Assembly (NCBI GenBank): GCA_963576565.1
Contig: OY755047.1
Span: 35,121,851 to 35,185,850 of the forward strand
Reading direction: 5' to 3'
Origin: Aspidapion aeneum
Lineage: Eukaryota > Arthropoda > Insecta > Coleoptera > Brentidae
DNA: 64,000 nucleotides
In this document: piece by piece, positions 52,561 to 63,023 of the stretch
Layout of the letters: each line of letters opens with the position of its first letter
How positions within the stretch are numbered: position 1 is the first letter of the stretch
Position numbers and translations under genes: made by a program
The notes under the pieces: model-generated
Database searches by the model: none
Told to the model about the DNA's origin: nothing
The model's input: the letters and a program-made list of their open reading frames with translations, nothing else

Positions 52561-53129
52561 TTGGTGTAAATTGCATTTTAAATAGAGAACTCCTTTGGTG
52601 AAAAAAATGCAGCACTGGTGCGCCACGGCTGCAATTTTTGTATTCTTTTGGGAAAATCGGTGCATTTATTTATACTCTTTCAGCAACTGATAGACCTGTT
52701 GCACTCAGTGCACATATTTTTGCATGGGCTCTCTTGCACAAAAAAAGGTAACAACTATATTGATGACATCAGAAGCAGTTCGCTAAAACTCCCCTTATTT
52801 CAACGCCTACTTTTTTCAAGTAAAACCAAAAATTCATGTAAAAATAATAAAAAATAGGTAAAACTTATTTTTCATTTTACGAGTGAAACGACAGCGAACC
52901 AAGGAAACTGAGTTCAAGGCGGGACGAAAACGTCCACCGGTCTACAACGAAGAAAGACATTTCGTCACAGTTTAACCATACCGTCTCCATGGCGCAGCGT
53001 CGGTTCTGAACCAAAAATAATTAGTTAACAAAGTATAAAAGGTAACTCCAAAGTGGTTAAGTTGACCATGGACACCGGTGTTTCGGAAAAAGGCATTTTT
53101 ATCCTTTTATACTTTGTTAAGAATTCATG
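52561..53129. other. Non-coding, nothing recognised
   Basis: No identifiable gene or element. A TTAACAAAGTATAAAAGG word near 53026 recurs in inverted form (CCTTTTATACTTTGTTAA) at 53104-53121, ending just before the TIR element, and may be a target-related or older repeat. Confidence 0.35.
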
Positions 53130-53131
53130 TA

Positions 53132-53775
53132 CCGTAAAACGAGGTTACTTTGCTCCACTTTTTTGAATTAATTCGAAAAATTCAAAGCAATAACCAAAAA
53201 TTATACTATAAAACATGTTTTTTTGGTTTTAATGAAAAACACATGGCATAGGTAATTAACAAAGGACATTTTTATTACAAAATACTATAATAATAATTAT
53301 AATAGTATTATAAATATTTTTTTAACTTGAACAGTGAAGCAAAGTTTCCCATAGTCCGAGGTTACTTTGCCCCACTTTATAAAATTTTTAAAAAAACATT
53401 GGTGTTTTATATGTTGGCGCAAACTACACCCAATATTTAGTTATCTTTTCCCCAAACATTCAAAATGGTGAATAAAAAATTTAAAAATATTGGTTTTTTA
53501 AGTTTTTATTTCATAGAAATCGATAACTGCACTAGACACCAAATTTTTCGGGGTCAAATTTTAAAGGAATTTCAAGCTGCACTTCACTCTGGTATTATAT
53601 CGAGACGACTAAGCGGGAAACAGCGGCTATCGCGTCTTTGAAAAGTCAAATTCGCAACGGATAATTCACGCGTGGTGGCGTTGTGGTGCATGCGCAGATT
53701 TTTAATGTAAAATATAACTTTTTTTCGCAATGGAGCAAAGTAGGACCAGGGGGGCAAAGTAACGTCGTTTTACGA
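53132..53775 (-). mobile_element. TA-flanked TIR element, copy 2 (644 bp), opposite orientation
   Basis: Inverted copy of 48499-49126. Ends are CCGTAAAACGAGGTTACTTT and AAAGTAACGTCGTTTTACGA, with TA on each side. The CATGCGCAGATTTTTAATGT, TGGTGTTTTATATGTTGGCG and AACTTTGCTTC-type internal blocks are shared. The two copies differ by scattered substitutions and small indels. Confidence 0.8.
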
Positions 53776-53974
53776 TAGTTAAAGTTAATTTTTATTTCCT
53801 TTGTTTAAGTTGTTGTATCTAATTAGTTGGTTTGGCTTGTAGTTTGCATAAGACAAACCTATAAACTAATTGACAAGCTTACTATGGTTTATATTTCAGT
53901 GTATTCGTTATTACAAGTGAAATAAATGTACTTTTTTTTAAATTGTATGATAGTAGTTAATTTTCGCGGGCCCC

Positions 53975-54833
53975 CATCGTCTACCATAAAGGACAAATAA
54001 AAAATCGCCTAAGATCATAAAGGAAAATGGCATAACAGTCCTATGTTAAAAACGAAATTATTAATAACCGGATATTATCAAAGAAGTCATTCTTCAACGT
54101 CTTTTATCAAAACCAAACAAAATCAAATATGACAAAATAATATGAGGGGTCGGGCCTAGCTTGTGACGTTCACCTACAGAAGAGCGGTTCCGATATTGCT
54201 ATGCAATTGAAGCATCTTTCAGTGCAATTTATTTAATGACATGCCTTAAGAAAACCAGAAAACGCCGCATCTCAATAGGGATTGCTATAGCACATACGGC
54301 ATTTTCTTTAAGCAAGGCTCATCCTTAAAAAAGGTCATGTATTGGACCCTAGGTGAAAATTCATTTGCAATTAATTGACCAAGAGGTTCGGTTCGCGTCG
54401 GTTAACACCGTTTTCGACCTCTCAAAAGAAGGACATGGGAGCTAATTAAAGGGAAAGAACAAACATTTTTATTTTTTATTTTTGGTTCCAAAAACAACAA
54501 TACTATTTGTTGTCGATTTAAATTTGCTGCCAAACTTCCATGAGACCTATTTTTATGAGAGGAAGAGAGACGAAACCAGTATACATGAAAAGAAAAGAGA
54601 GAGTTAACTCATGCTAGGCCCGGCCCCTTTTTATGATTTTGTCCGAACAGGTTTTGATATAAGATTTTATACGAAACTTCCAATTTGCTCTTTTGTCTTG
54701 TTTTGGTGAATGACTTTTTTGTATATTCTCCGGTTATTAGCAATTCCGTTTTTGCAAATGGACTGTTAAATGGTATATTCCATTTATGATCTTGGAATCT
54801 TGGACGATTTTGTTTTTGTCATTTACGTCGATG
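53975..54833. mobile_element. Long-TIR element with arms of about 170-190 bp
   Basis: The left arm from CATCG at 53975 and the right arm ending CGATG at 54833 are inverted copies at roughly 75 percent. Pairs include AAGATCATAAA/TTTATGATCTT, AACAGTCC/GGACTGTT, TTAATAACCGG/CCGGTTATTA, AAGTCATTC/GAATGACTT and GGGCCTAGC/GCTAGGCCC. The interior (about 54170-54605) is non-coding. This is a fold-back or long-TIR MITE; no target duplication was found. Confidence 0.6.
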
Positions 54834-55286
54834 CATAGGGATTCGTCTTCACTGTATCCAACAAAAGAAATATTAGTAATGCATTATATTCTTCGAAATA
54901 TGTATTTTGAACAGTTTATAGCCAGTTTAAACTGTAACATTGCTCATTTGCCTAAATGGAAACCATTTAATCTGCATAATGTCACTTCATTAATACTAAG
55001 CCCCAATTTAAATTAAACACAGAATTATATAATAAATTTAATTTAAAATCAAATCACGCGCGGGCCTACTCGATGTTTCGATTTTCATGGAGTTATGAAA
55101 ATTTGAGTTGTTAATTGCCAAATTGCTATATATTTACAAACATACGACAAACAATCCAATATAGCAAAATTATAGAAATATTGCGAAAAACTAGTCAAAA
55201 AACAAAATGAAATTTAGCGTCAAATCTTCAAAATTGCGACACCTTCATCGAATGGTTTATATCAACTATAAAGTAAACCCGCATGC
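54834..55286. other. Non-coding, nothing recognised
   Basis: AT-rich sequence without an identifiable feature. Confidence 0.4.
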
Positions 55287-56282
55287 AAGTGTCGCGGCTA
55301 CAGACGAAAATGCACTCTGACTCCTTCGATTTCGAGGTTATGTTTTAATTGTTTAGTTTTTGTTTGAGTAGCCTACATGGAAGTGTTTGAAGTTTGAAAT
55401 CCTTTCGAGCTTTGAAAATTAGTCCGTGTTTTATATTTGTCGTGTCGTTAGTTCGGTCTAATTTAGTTTGTTTTATTGTTTCAATTCATATAAAAATACA
55501 TCGACCTAAAAAAAAATATTCCTCATAATAAAAAAGACGTTTACTTTCCACCAAAAATCAGCCCAAAAAGTCAAGAAAAAAATTGTTTGCAAAACCTAAG
55601 ACAAAAGAGACAATTTTAATAGCAAATCAATTGTTACTTATTAATTAATTCCTGATTCCTAAAAACAATAAAAACCTATAAGAGTAAATACCTAGAAGAA
55701 TAATTTATTTTTGCATCTGCCCACTTGTTATTTTTGTGTTCCCCAAAATCATTTTTTTAGTTCAGCTATTAGCTTAAACATTTCACATTTTGTTTATTTT
55801 TTTAGCTCACACTACTACTATACTATAGTAGTATGAGCTATGGTGATCCTAATTTTTTCGATAAAAAAGAGTTGATCCGATTTCAAAAATTTTTATATAT
55901 CTTTGATGATTTTGAAACTTTTTTGTCGCGCCGTCTGTCTGTCTGTATATCTGTCTGTCTGTAACGACCAACCCGCATAACTCAAAAACCACTTGCCAAA
56001 ATACATTTTAGTTTATTTTAAAAAAAGGGTGGGGGTAGATTTCAAAAATTAGAGTTTAAGTGAAAATATGGCGTGTGTGGTATCAAACGAAAAGTGTGCG
56101 CTTAGGTGCCCATATATTGGCAGAGAATTTTGTATCGAATCTTCATTATAAATGTTATTTAATTATACAGTACCAAATTTTCCATAAATCCTAAACCTCA
56201 AAAACATCTAGCCTGGATCCCTACGAATGTGTAATCGAAGGAGTCAGGCATTTTTGCCTGTAGCCGCGAGTGCACGCAAGCC
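55287..56282. repeat. Inverted pair flanking a DINE-like copy
   Basis: 55287-55346 (GCAAGTGTCGCGGCTACAG, then CTGACTCCTTCGATT) and 56222-56282 (AATCGAAGGAGTCAG, then CTGTAGCCGCGAGTGCACGC) are inverted copies of about 60 bp, 880 bp apart. They enclose the short DINE-like repeat at 55804-56134 and unclassified AT-rich DNA. They may be the ends of one element or two separate fragments. Confidence 0.45.
55804..56134. mobile_element. DINE/HINE-like dispersed repeat, copy 2 (internally deleted)
   Basis: It keeps the opening palindrome (AGCTCACACT...AGTATGAGCT), a shortened CTGT microsatellite (55934-55962), one AGGGTGGGGGTAGATTTC unit and the closing GCCCATATATTGGCAGAG. It lacks the GATTTTAATGAAATTTGGTA block, two of the tandem units and most of the 3' palindrome. 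Confidence 0.65.
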
Positions 56283-56386
56283 GGTGACATTAAGATGTCA
56301 TTCGATTCCTTTGACTCGCTATTTAGAATTCTAAATCTCATAGATGAGCTAATTAATGCAATCAAACGGGTTCTTGAAAAGTTCTG

Positions 56387-56794
56387 ATGCGATTCACATG
56401 CCATCAAAACTACATTCTTCCACATTTCCGATGTAATCGATTGTCGATGCCTGTTGATGAATGGGTTTACATCATAACCTCAAGTTTTTTAATTTTAATG
56501 AGAAACGTTGCCTATAAACAGCTTTGCGGCGAAATTGGCAATACATTTATTGATGATGATGATGATTCATCCAGTTCATTAGATTCGGACGAGGAACTTC
56601 TTTTAAGTACACGAGAACCTCATGCAAAAAATCTGGATTATGTCGAGAGAACGGTGGAACATTCTAGTTTAGGTGCCTTTAAATCCCACTTTCGAATGAC
56701 CCAAGATGCGGTTGAGGTAGGAATAGGAAACACAAATTCAAAAATTAGGTTCAACGCATCGGGTTCTTCTAATTTTGCTTGGCCTCATCGCTGA
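56387..56794 (+). pseudogene. HARBI1-like (Harbinger) N-terminal fragment
   Basis: The frame contains an acidic, serine-rich stretch (DDDDDSSSSLDSDEELLL) and then LDYVERTVEHSSLGAFKSHF followed by RMTQDAVE, which resembles the Y(V)E.TVP...FK.HFRM....E segment at the start of Harbinger-type (HARBI1) nucleases. The DDE catalytic domain is missing; the frame runs instead into the element's 3' part. A hAT MITE (56821-56957) sits in that 3' part, and the same 3' sequence occurs at 51240-51410. The assignment rests on one motif. Confidence 0.45.
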
Positions 56795-56820
56795 TGGCGG
56801 TCATAATCATATGTTCCATC

Positions 56821-56957
56821 CAGTGGCGTATATAGAAAAATGTTTGGGGCCGAGATCCCATGAAATGTATTTTATACTATTTTATGTTTGTATTCATCAA
56901 ATATGTGGAAAATATCTAAAAAATCTTAGCTTAGGGGGGCTCTTATATACGTCCTTG
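56821..56957. mobile_element. hAT-type MITE, CAGTGGCG family (copy 4)
   Basis: Starts CAGTGGCGTATATAG and ends TATATACGTCCTTG (two changes from the family end). GTTCCATC flanks both ends (56813-56820 and 56958-56965), a clean 8-bp duplication. The uninterrupted target can be read at 51330-51345 (TTTTCCATCGACTGAT), proving insertion into the HARBI1-like element. Confidence 0.85.
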
Positions 56958-57014
56958 GTTCCATCGACTGATGGCATCGATGGCAACAATCAGATGAATT
57001 TCAGATTAGTTTAA

Positions 57015-57544
57015 GAACTCTCCCAAGCTGTGAACGCGGAAACTTTCTCAAAGCGATGGAGGGCACTACTCAAGTAGGTGGGGTAAAATGGGCACCTGTA
57101 TAATACTACTCATTATCTATAATCAATAGATAACAAATATGACAGAAATATATTATTTAGCATCAGGAAGTTTATCCATTATAGTTTAGAGATCCTCAAG
57201 TCGGTGCTACAGGAGACAATACAGAATTATTGAAATACAGCCAGGCTATAATTGTGCCAGGCACTATTTTGAGACATTCACATTAAAAACTGCCAGTTGA
57301 TCCTTCAAAATTGACATACCAAAGTCGAGTTTAAAACTTTCGTCGTTTATTTTCAGTTAATAAAAGAAGGCACTATTTATTCCGGTTCATATAGTAAACA
57401 AAGGCCGTGTGTTGAAAGATCACAGCTGATATTACAATGTGAAGGTGTCAAAATTGTGTCACTATTATAGCCTGGCTTTATTACAATAATTCTCTATGGC
57501 CAGTTTTGTTGTAGACGTTATTAATTTAGACTCATTTCTACACT
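57015..57544. other. Non-coding, nothing recognised
   Basis: No feature supported. AAAATTGACATACCAAAG near 57308 recurs near 24527 (CAAAATTGACATACCAAAGC), so a short dispersed repeat is present in both places. Confidence 0.35.
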
Positions 57545-57915
57545 GAGAAAAATTTCTGTTGTTTTAAATAAAAATTTTGTTAATTTAGCAAAAATTGCGG
57601 GGGTATATAGGCGGCAACAATATTTCTTGTTAAATAAACTAAGGTTGTCTTAGTTATAATTAATGTTAAAATAACTTCTTGTTATTCTAGATATATCAGC
57701 AATCAGATAATGTTCTTGTAAAAATAACTAAAATTACTTAAACTAAAAGCCATATTGTTAGAACAACAATTAAAATGACAAAAATGTCTTGTTATAAAAA
57801 GAATAATTTTTGTTAAGGTAACAAAACGTGTAACATTAATATAAAAACAACAGCTATATTTTGTTGAAACAACAAGAAAAACAGTTAATGTAACAAAAAT
57901 TTTTTGTTAAACAAC
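57545..57915. repeat. Unclassified AT-rich repeat with TTGTTA/TAACAA words
   Basis: Begins ACACTGAGAAAAATTTCTG and contains more than ten TTGTTA, TTGTTG or TAACAA words in both orientations (for example TTCTTGTTAAATAAACTAAG and AACAACAAGAAAAACAG). The composition suggests an internally repetitive non-autonomous element. The right end is not defined. Confidence 0.35.
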
Positions 57916-58030
57916 AAGTGAAATTAAAGAAAGGAAAATTAGAAAAAAGTTTTCTGTCTTCGGCCGGGACTCGAACCCGAAATCTCTTGCTATGTACGCA
58001 AACGCTCTCTACATTAAGCCACCGCAGACT
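57916..58030 (-). repeat. tRNA-like SINE head (copy 3)
   Basis: On the minus strand GTGGCTTAATGTAGAGAGCG gives an A-box-like D arm, and TTTCGGGTTCGAGTCCCGGC gives a perfect B box and T arm. A CTTTCTTTAATTTCAC body follows. There is no full cloverleaf with paired acceptor ends. Confidence 0.55.
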
Positions 58031-58149
58031 ATACATAAATGTTAGGAAAACTTCCATCTTAGAATGTCTGCGGTGTCTCAATACAAGAACGAGAAACTTT
58101 CAGCGTATTAACTCGACCAAGTCATCCAGCTGATCTCTATAATTCTTCC

Positions 58150-58440
58150 TTCCCTCTGTCAAAGGTATGAAAACTCAAATTAGACGTAAAGTATCAACGT
58201 CTGAAAACATGAGATCACCTTTGCGTGTGTTAAAATTTCTGATCGCAATGGGCGATTGCCAATATAATTATCAAATACCAAATTGCAAATAATGCAAGGA
58301 CCTAAAACTAGAAACAAAAAGTGAAATTAAAGGAAGAAAAATAAGGTAAAAGTTTTCTGTCTTCGGCCGGGACTCGAACCCGGAATCTCTTGCTCTTGCG
58401 TACAGAGCAGTTCCTAGATCCGCTTGTGCTTGTGCCGGAG
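58150..58440 (-). repeat. SINE-like repeat with tRNA-like head (copy 4)
   Basis: 58365-58400 repeats the head of copy 3 (CTTCGGCCGGGACTCGAACC, then CGGAATCTCTTGCT). 58190-58300 repeats the body seen at 43727-43815. The identical order of head and the GAAATTAAAG linker in copies 3 and 4 indicates a genuine family. Confidence 0.55.
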
Positions 58441-59100
58441 AGGAAGACGATGAAATGAATTACATTTGTAATTTTTTTTAATATTAGAAACACTTAGGCC
58501 CTGCCCATCTTGCCCCACACAAAAGCCCATCTTCTTCTATAGGGGGGCAACATGGGTTTTTGTATATAGCAATAGCTTTTTTTTTATTTTATAAAAAAGT
58601 ATTTATCCCTTAATATTTTCATATATTTTTTAAAAGAAAAAGTGTAAATATTTAACGTCACTTAGAAGACAGATAATAATCCATAAGAGTAGACGAAAAT
58701 AGTTTTGGAACAATCCTTAAAAAACAGTATGAATAGATCGTGGAAACCCGTGTTATACTTATAATTTATGATATCATATTAAATCATTAGTTACGGTAGC
58801 CCGGTGGCTATATCAGAAACAAAAGAGTACTAAAAACAGTAAATGCTCCCTAGAGATGAAGCCCTAAATAAGCGAAATACTGCTAATTTAAAGAGTCTTT
58901 GGGACGCAAAACGTGTCCTACCCATGGTCATTGACTACCTTGAAAATGGGAAAACTATGGATTATTATTTAAATTATTTACATAAAGCTGTAAAAGTTAA
59001 AGTAAACTGCCAGAAAGAAAAATAAAAATATTTTCATTGTCTTGAAAAAAATTATTGCTGAAAGAGCATTGGAAAGTGGAACAAGCGCTGGTCTTTTTTT
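58441..59100. other. Non-coding, nothing recognised
   Basis: The short frame 58843-59025 (LPRDEALNKRNTANLKSLWD and so on) has a plausible composition but no family that I recognise and no neighbour support. Confidence 0.35.
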
Positions 59101-59884
59101 AGCTCACACATATACTATACTATAGTATTAGCTCACACATATACTATACTATAGTAGTGTGAGCTATGGTGATCCTAATTTTTTCGAGAAAAAAAAAGTT
59201 GCTCCGATTTCAAAAATTTTTATATATCTTTGCGTTTCAGATGATTTTAAAACTTTTTTGTCGCGCCGTCTGTCTGTCTGTCTGTCTGTCTGTCTGTATG
59301 TCTGTCTGTCTGTCTGTATGTCTGTCTGTAACGACCAACGCGCATAACTCAAAAACCGCTTGGCCGATTTAAATGAAATTTGGTACCTAGGCTGGGTCTT
59401 GGCTCAAGATGGTCCCATTTAAAAATGAACAAAATCCACCGAACACAAGCCAAATAAAAGGGTGGGGGAAGATTTCAAAAATTAGAGTTTTTGTGAAAAT
59501 ATGGCGTGTGTGATATCAAACGAAAGGTAATTGAGTATGGAGTTAAACAAAATACATTTTAGTTTTTTTTTCTTCAAAAAGGGTGGGGGTAGATTTCAAA
59601 AATTAGAGTTTAAGTGAAAATATGGCGTGTGTGATATCAAACGAAAGGTAATTGAGTCCGGAGATAAACAAAATACATTTTAGTTTTTAATTTTTTTAGG
59701 GGTGGGGGTAGATTTCAAAAATTTTAGTTTAAGTCAAAATATGGCTTGTGTGGTATCAATTAAAAGGTAATTTAGTCTCGAGTTGAATAAGATATGTTTC
59801 AGGTTTTAGTTTTATTATCTCGCACATACACTATAACTATAGTACCTAGTGTGAGCTTAGGGGCCCATATATTGGCAGAGTATT
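59101..59884. mobile_element. DINE/HINE-like dispersed repeat, copy 3
   Basis: Same plan as copy 1: opening palindrome (here preceded by a duplicated half, AGCTCACACATATACTATAC at 59101 and again at 59130), CTGT microsatellite (59266-59330), three 119-bp units, closing palindrome-like block and GGGGCCCATATATTGGCAG. The closing palindrome's left half is mutated (TCGCACAT instead of AGCTCACA). Confidence 0.7.
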
Positions 59885-59963
59885 TTTTTAAATTACCTAT
59901 TTTTTACGTTCCTAGCCTGCTCAGCAATGGCTAGAGGAGGAATTATTTTCGAAGATTTTTTTT

Positions 59964-60099
59964 AGCTCACACATATACTATACTATAGTAGTGTGAGCTA
60001 TGGTGATCCTAATTTTTTCGGAAAAAAAAACGTTGCTCCGATTTCAAAAAATTTTATATATCTTTGCGTTTCAGATGATTTTGAAACTTTTTTGTTGTG

Positions 60100-60131
<32 letters not shown>

Positions 60132-60688
60132 ATGTCTGTCTGTCTGTAACGACCAACGCGCATAACTCAAAAACCACTAGCCCGATTTTAATGAAATTTG
60201 GTACCTAAACTGGGTTTTGGCTCGAGATGGTCCCATTTAAAAATGAGCAAAATCCACCAAACAATCCAAATAAAAGGGTGGGGGTAAATTTCAAAAATTA
60301 AGTTTATGTAAAAATATGGCGTGTGTGATATCAAACGAAAGGTAATTGAGTCTGGAGTTAAACAAAATACATTTTAGTTTATTTAACAAAAACAGGGTAG
60401 GGGTAAATTTCAAAAATTAGAATTTATGTGAAAATATGGCGTATGTGATATCAAACGAAAGGTAGTTGAGTCTGGAGTTAAACAAAATACATTTTAGTTT
60501 TTTTTTAAGTGGGGGTATATTTCATAAATTTGAGTTTAAGTAATAACATGGCTTGTGTGGTATCAAACGACAGGTAATTGAGTCTAGAGTTGAATAAAAT
60601 ATATTTCAGTTTTTAATTATATTAGCTCACACGTACACTATAAATATAGTATCTAGTGTGAGCTTAAGTGCCCATAAATTGACAGAGT
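59964..60688. mobile_element. DINE/HINE-like dispersed repeat, copy 4
   Basis: Complete copy in the same orientation as copy 3 and only 80 bp from it, with opening palindrome (59964-59999), CTGT microsatellite (60100-60148), three units and the closing palindrome (60623-60664). Proximity and orientation suggest a tandem duplication or insertion preference. Confidence 0.7.
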
Positions 60689-61814
60689 TTTTATCTTGTA
60701 ATTTGGGTGTATTTTGACCTATCTTAGCCGTAAACACGATAGCTCCTAAGCCGCTGAACAAATAAAATTTTTTTGTAAAATAGTGTTCGACACGAGCTGA
60801 TTAGATTTTGGTCAAAATCCAATAATCCTAATGACAGTTTTTTGACAAATAAAAAAATTAGAAAATGCTAACTTTTTAACAGAACATCGCATTAATATGC
60901 GGTTTTTGTAATGTAGTAGACTACATTTTGCTCTATCATTTGTGTTATAAAATCAAAAGTTTGGTAGGAATGTGAAATGTGCTAATAGGCTAGTATTAGA
61001 GCCGTCATAGACCCATTTAATTTTCGAAAATTCTTCTAATTTCCGTTGTAAAATCGTTATTCTAAATTTAGTTACGTGAATGTAATAATAATTTTTGTCT
61101 TAATTAACTCACAGTAATTTTTTTCTCTTCATGCATGGTCTAGTCAAAGATGATTTAAAAAACTGTGACCAATCTATGAGGCCTAGCAGGGATGGAAGAT
61201 TTGCGAGTCACCCCGCCCTTAACCCCAGAGTCTCATGTAAAGACCAAAATTTCACAAACTTTGTATGAAGTAAAGTACGAAAACAAACGTTAAAAGACTA
61301 AGCTTAAATCATTTATTAAACTTTTGGATGCTGAGGTTGAGGCGCTGAATAAAATGTTATCGCTGTTGTATAAAAAACGGTAACATAAGCCCAGCTTTTG
61401 GGAAATTCAATCTGTTAAAGTAGCTTTACTAGTGATTGATTCAGGTTTTTAATATTCATTGCCACTTAGGAAGTGTGTATCGGAAAAAAAGAAAGATTTG
61501 AGCTTGGCTCTGGATACCTCCGAAAGTCCAATTGAGTTATTTATTTTAATCAAAAATACTACCGATCTCAAGTTCCCTCAAATATTAAAAAAAAAAAAAA
61601 AATTTGTTTAAATTATTAGTTCTCCGATATCTGTGTACAGAATGTTTGGCAGACAAATCCAAAGAGGGAACACCCCGGGTGCACCGCTAAAGAATGTATT
61701 AGGAATTAGGTACGGTCGCCCACTTTTTATGATTAAATTTGTTTGGAAACCCCGGAATTTTCAGCGGGCCCTTGAAACTTAAAGAAAATCATTTATTAAA
61801 TTATAATACTTTAT
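60689..61814. other. 1.1 kb without recognisable genes
   Basis: AT-rich, including a poly(A) run at about 61588-61601. No gene, transposon end or conserved frame is seen. Confidence 0.4.
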
Positions 61815-62040
61815 AACAGCGACATTTAAAACAGCGGTCTCATTTGAGCGACATTTAAAACAGCGATAACCAATCTAGTACAAACAGCGACATTTAAAAA
61901 TTATTTTGGCCTGCGCTTGTTTGGTTGTCGCTATTTTGATACATCGCTATTTTGATAGTCGCTCTTTCATTGCATCGCTATTGTGGTAGTCGCTATGTAT
62001 TTCATTGCTCGCCATTTCATACGTCGCTATTTTGTACATC
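61815..62040. repeat. Short-period minisatellite in two opposed halves
   Basis: The left half (61815-61895) repeats ACAGCGACATTTAAAA-type units. The right half (61928-62040) repeats GTCGCTATTTTGATACA-type units, seven or more times with a period of about 16-18 bases. CAGCGA and TCGCTA make the two halves an imperfect inverted pair, so the locus could fold back. Confidence 0.65.
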
Positions 62041-62392
62041 ACCGGAGCCGAAACAAACATGGCATTTTCTTAGTCAAGCCCACGACTAAGGCAAAACGGC
62101 AAGAAAACGTCAAGTTTTGTACTAGAAAATGTAGTTCCAATGTTGGGCCTAAAAAACACAACTGAATATATACGTCAAATATTTCGTTTAGATGAAAAGG
62201 TCGCAAACAGTTGCGTAAATTACCTTTAGTAGGGCAAAGGTTAAGAAGGCGTAGTTTAAAGTTTATTGGAAGCATAAAAAATAAAAGCTTAGCTATTACG
62301 ACTGCAAATTGACTCTTACAGTGCTAAATGGAACATACTTCAATATAATCTCTTTTTTTTTACGGAATACCATTTTGGTGTACTTTTTTTTA
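62041..62392. other. Non-coding, nothing recognised
   Basis: Small frames on both strands show no domains. Confidence 0.35.
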
Positions 62393-62640
62393 ACATGAAA
62401 TGTTTTTGTTATGATTTTAAAATTCCGTAACTATTTTACTGCTTTATGGAAGTCCACGAAACTTAAGAGATAAGAGGTTGTTAACTCTATAAAGATCTAT
62501 GAATCTGCAAAGTTTTTGAGTTTCGCAGCTCATTCCGAAGTAGAGTTATAGATGTCAAATATAACTGAAATATTTTAAGTTCCATGGTTGAGCAGATTGC
62601 ACAAACTTGGCGGGGCACTGTCGATGCCGTGTTATATCTG
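62393..62640. repeat. Dispersed repeat, copy B (partner at 4049-4262)
   Basis: Begins with ACATGAAATGTTTTTGTTAT, the end motif of the 3094-3412 fold-back, and continues with sequence homologous to 4049-4262 (TATGGAAGTCCACGAAACTT, AAAGATCTATGA, AACTTGGCGGGGCACT). Joining of the two motifs here suggests that both belong to one larger element of which 3094-4262 may be a rearranged copy. Confidence 0.55.
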
Positions 62641-63023
62641 ACACTTGTCAAACCTATAAATACTCCGGGAAATAGGAAGAAATTAAAATCCGCCATTTTT
62701 TCACAGATTGAGCTAGGCCAACTTTGACAGGCACAATTTGAAAGGCGGTGGCATTGAAGTAAACTCATGACAATATATTAAAACCATTGATCTCAATGAA
62801 ATTTTAAACTATTGGCGAATGCACTGCGTAAGTTCGGGTGCTTGTTCAACGCGACCAACGATGTTGAATAGGGATGCGCTGCATCAATGCGATCTGCCTA
62901 GCAAAAGGCGGCGGAGCCTATCCTAGCATCTACATCGCGCTGAGCCCAGGGCCGGACTACAGTAATTTCCTGTTTCATAGGGCATCGCTAATAAGAAATT
63001 GGGCATTGAAATATGTAATGAGC
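62641..63023. other. Non-coding, slightly GC-richer, nothing recognised
   Basis: 62860-62970 is the most GC-balanced part of the right edge, but its short frame (62874-63062) runs into the satellite and has no recognisable domain. Confidence 0.35.

Noticed and set aside
57955..58400. Candidate tRNA genes (two B boxes, minus strand)
   Set aside because: Both heads are attached to the same repeat body and lack a complete cloverleaf.
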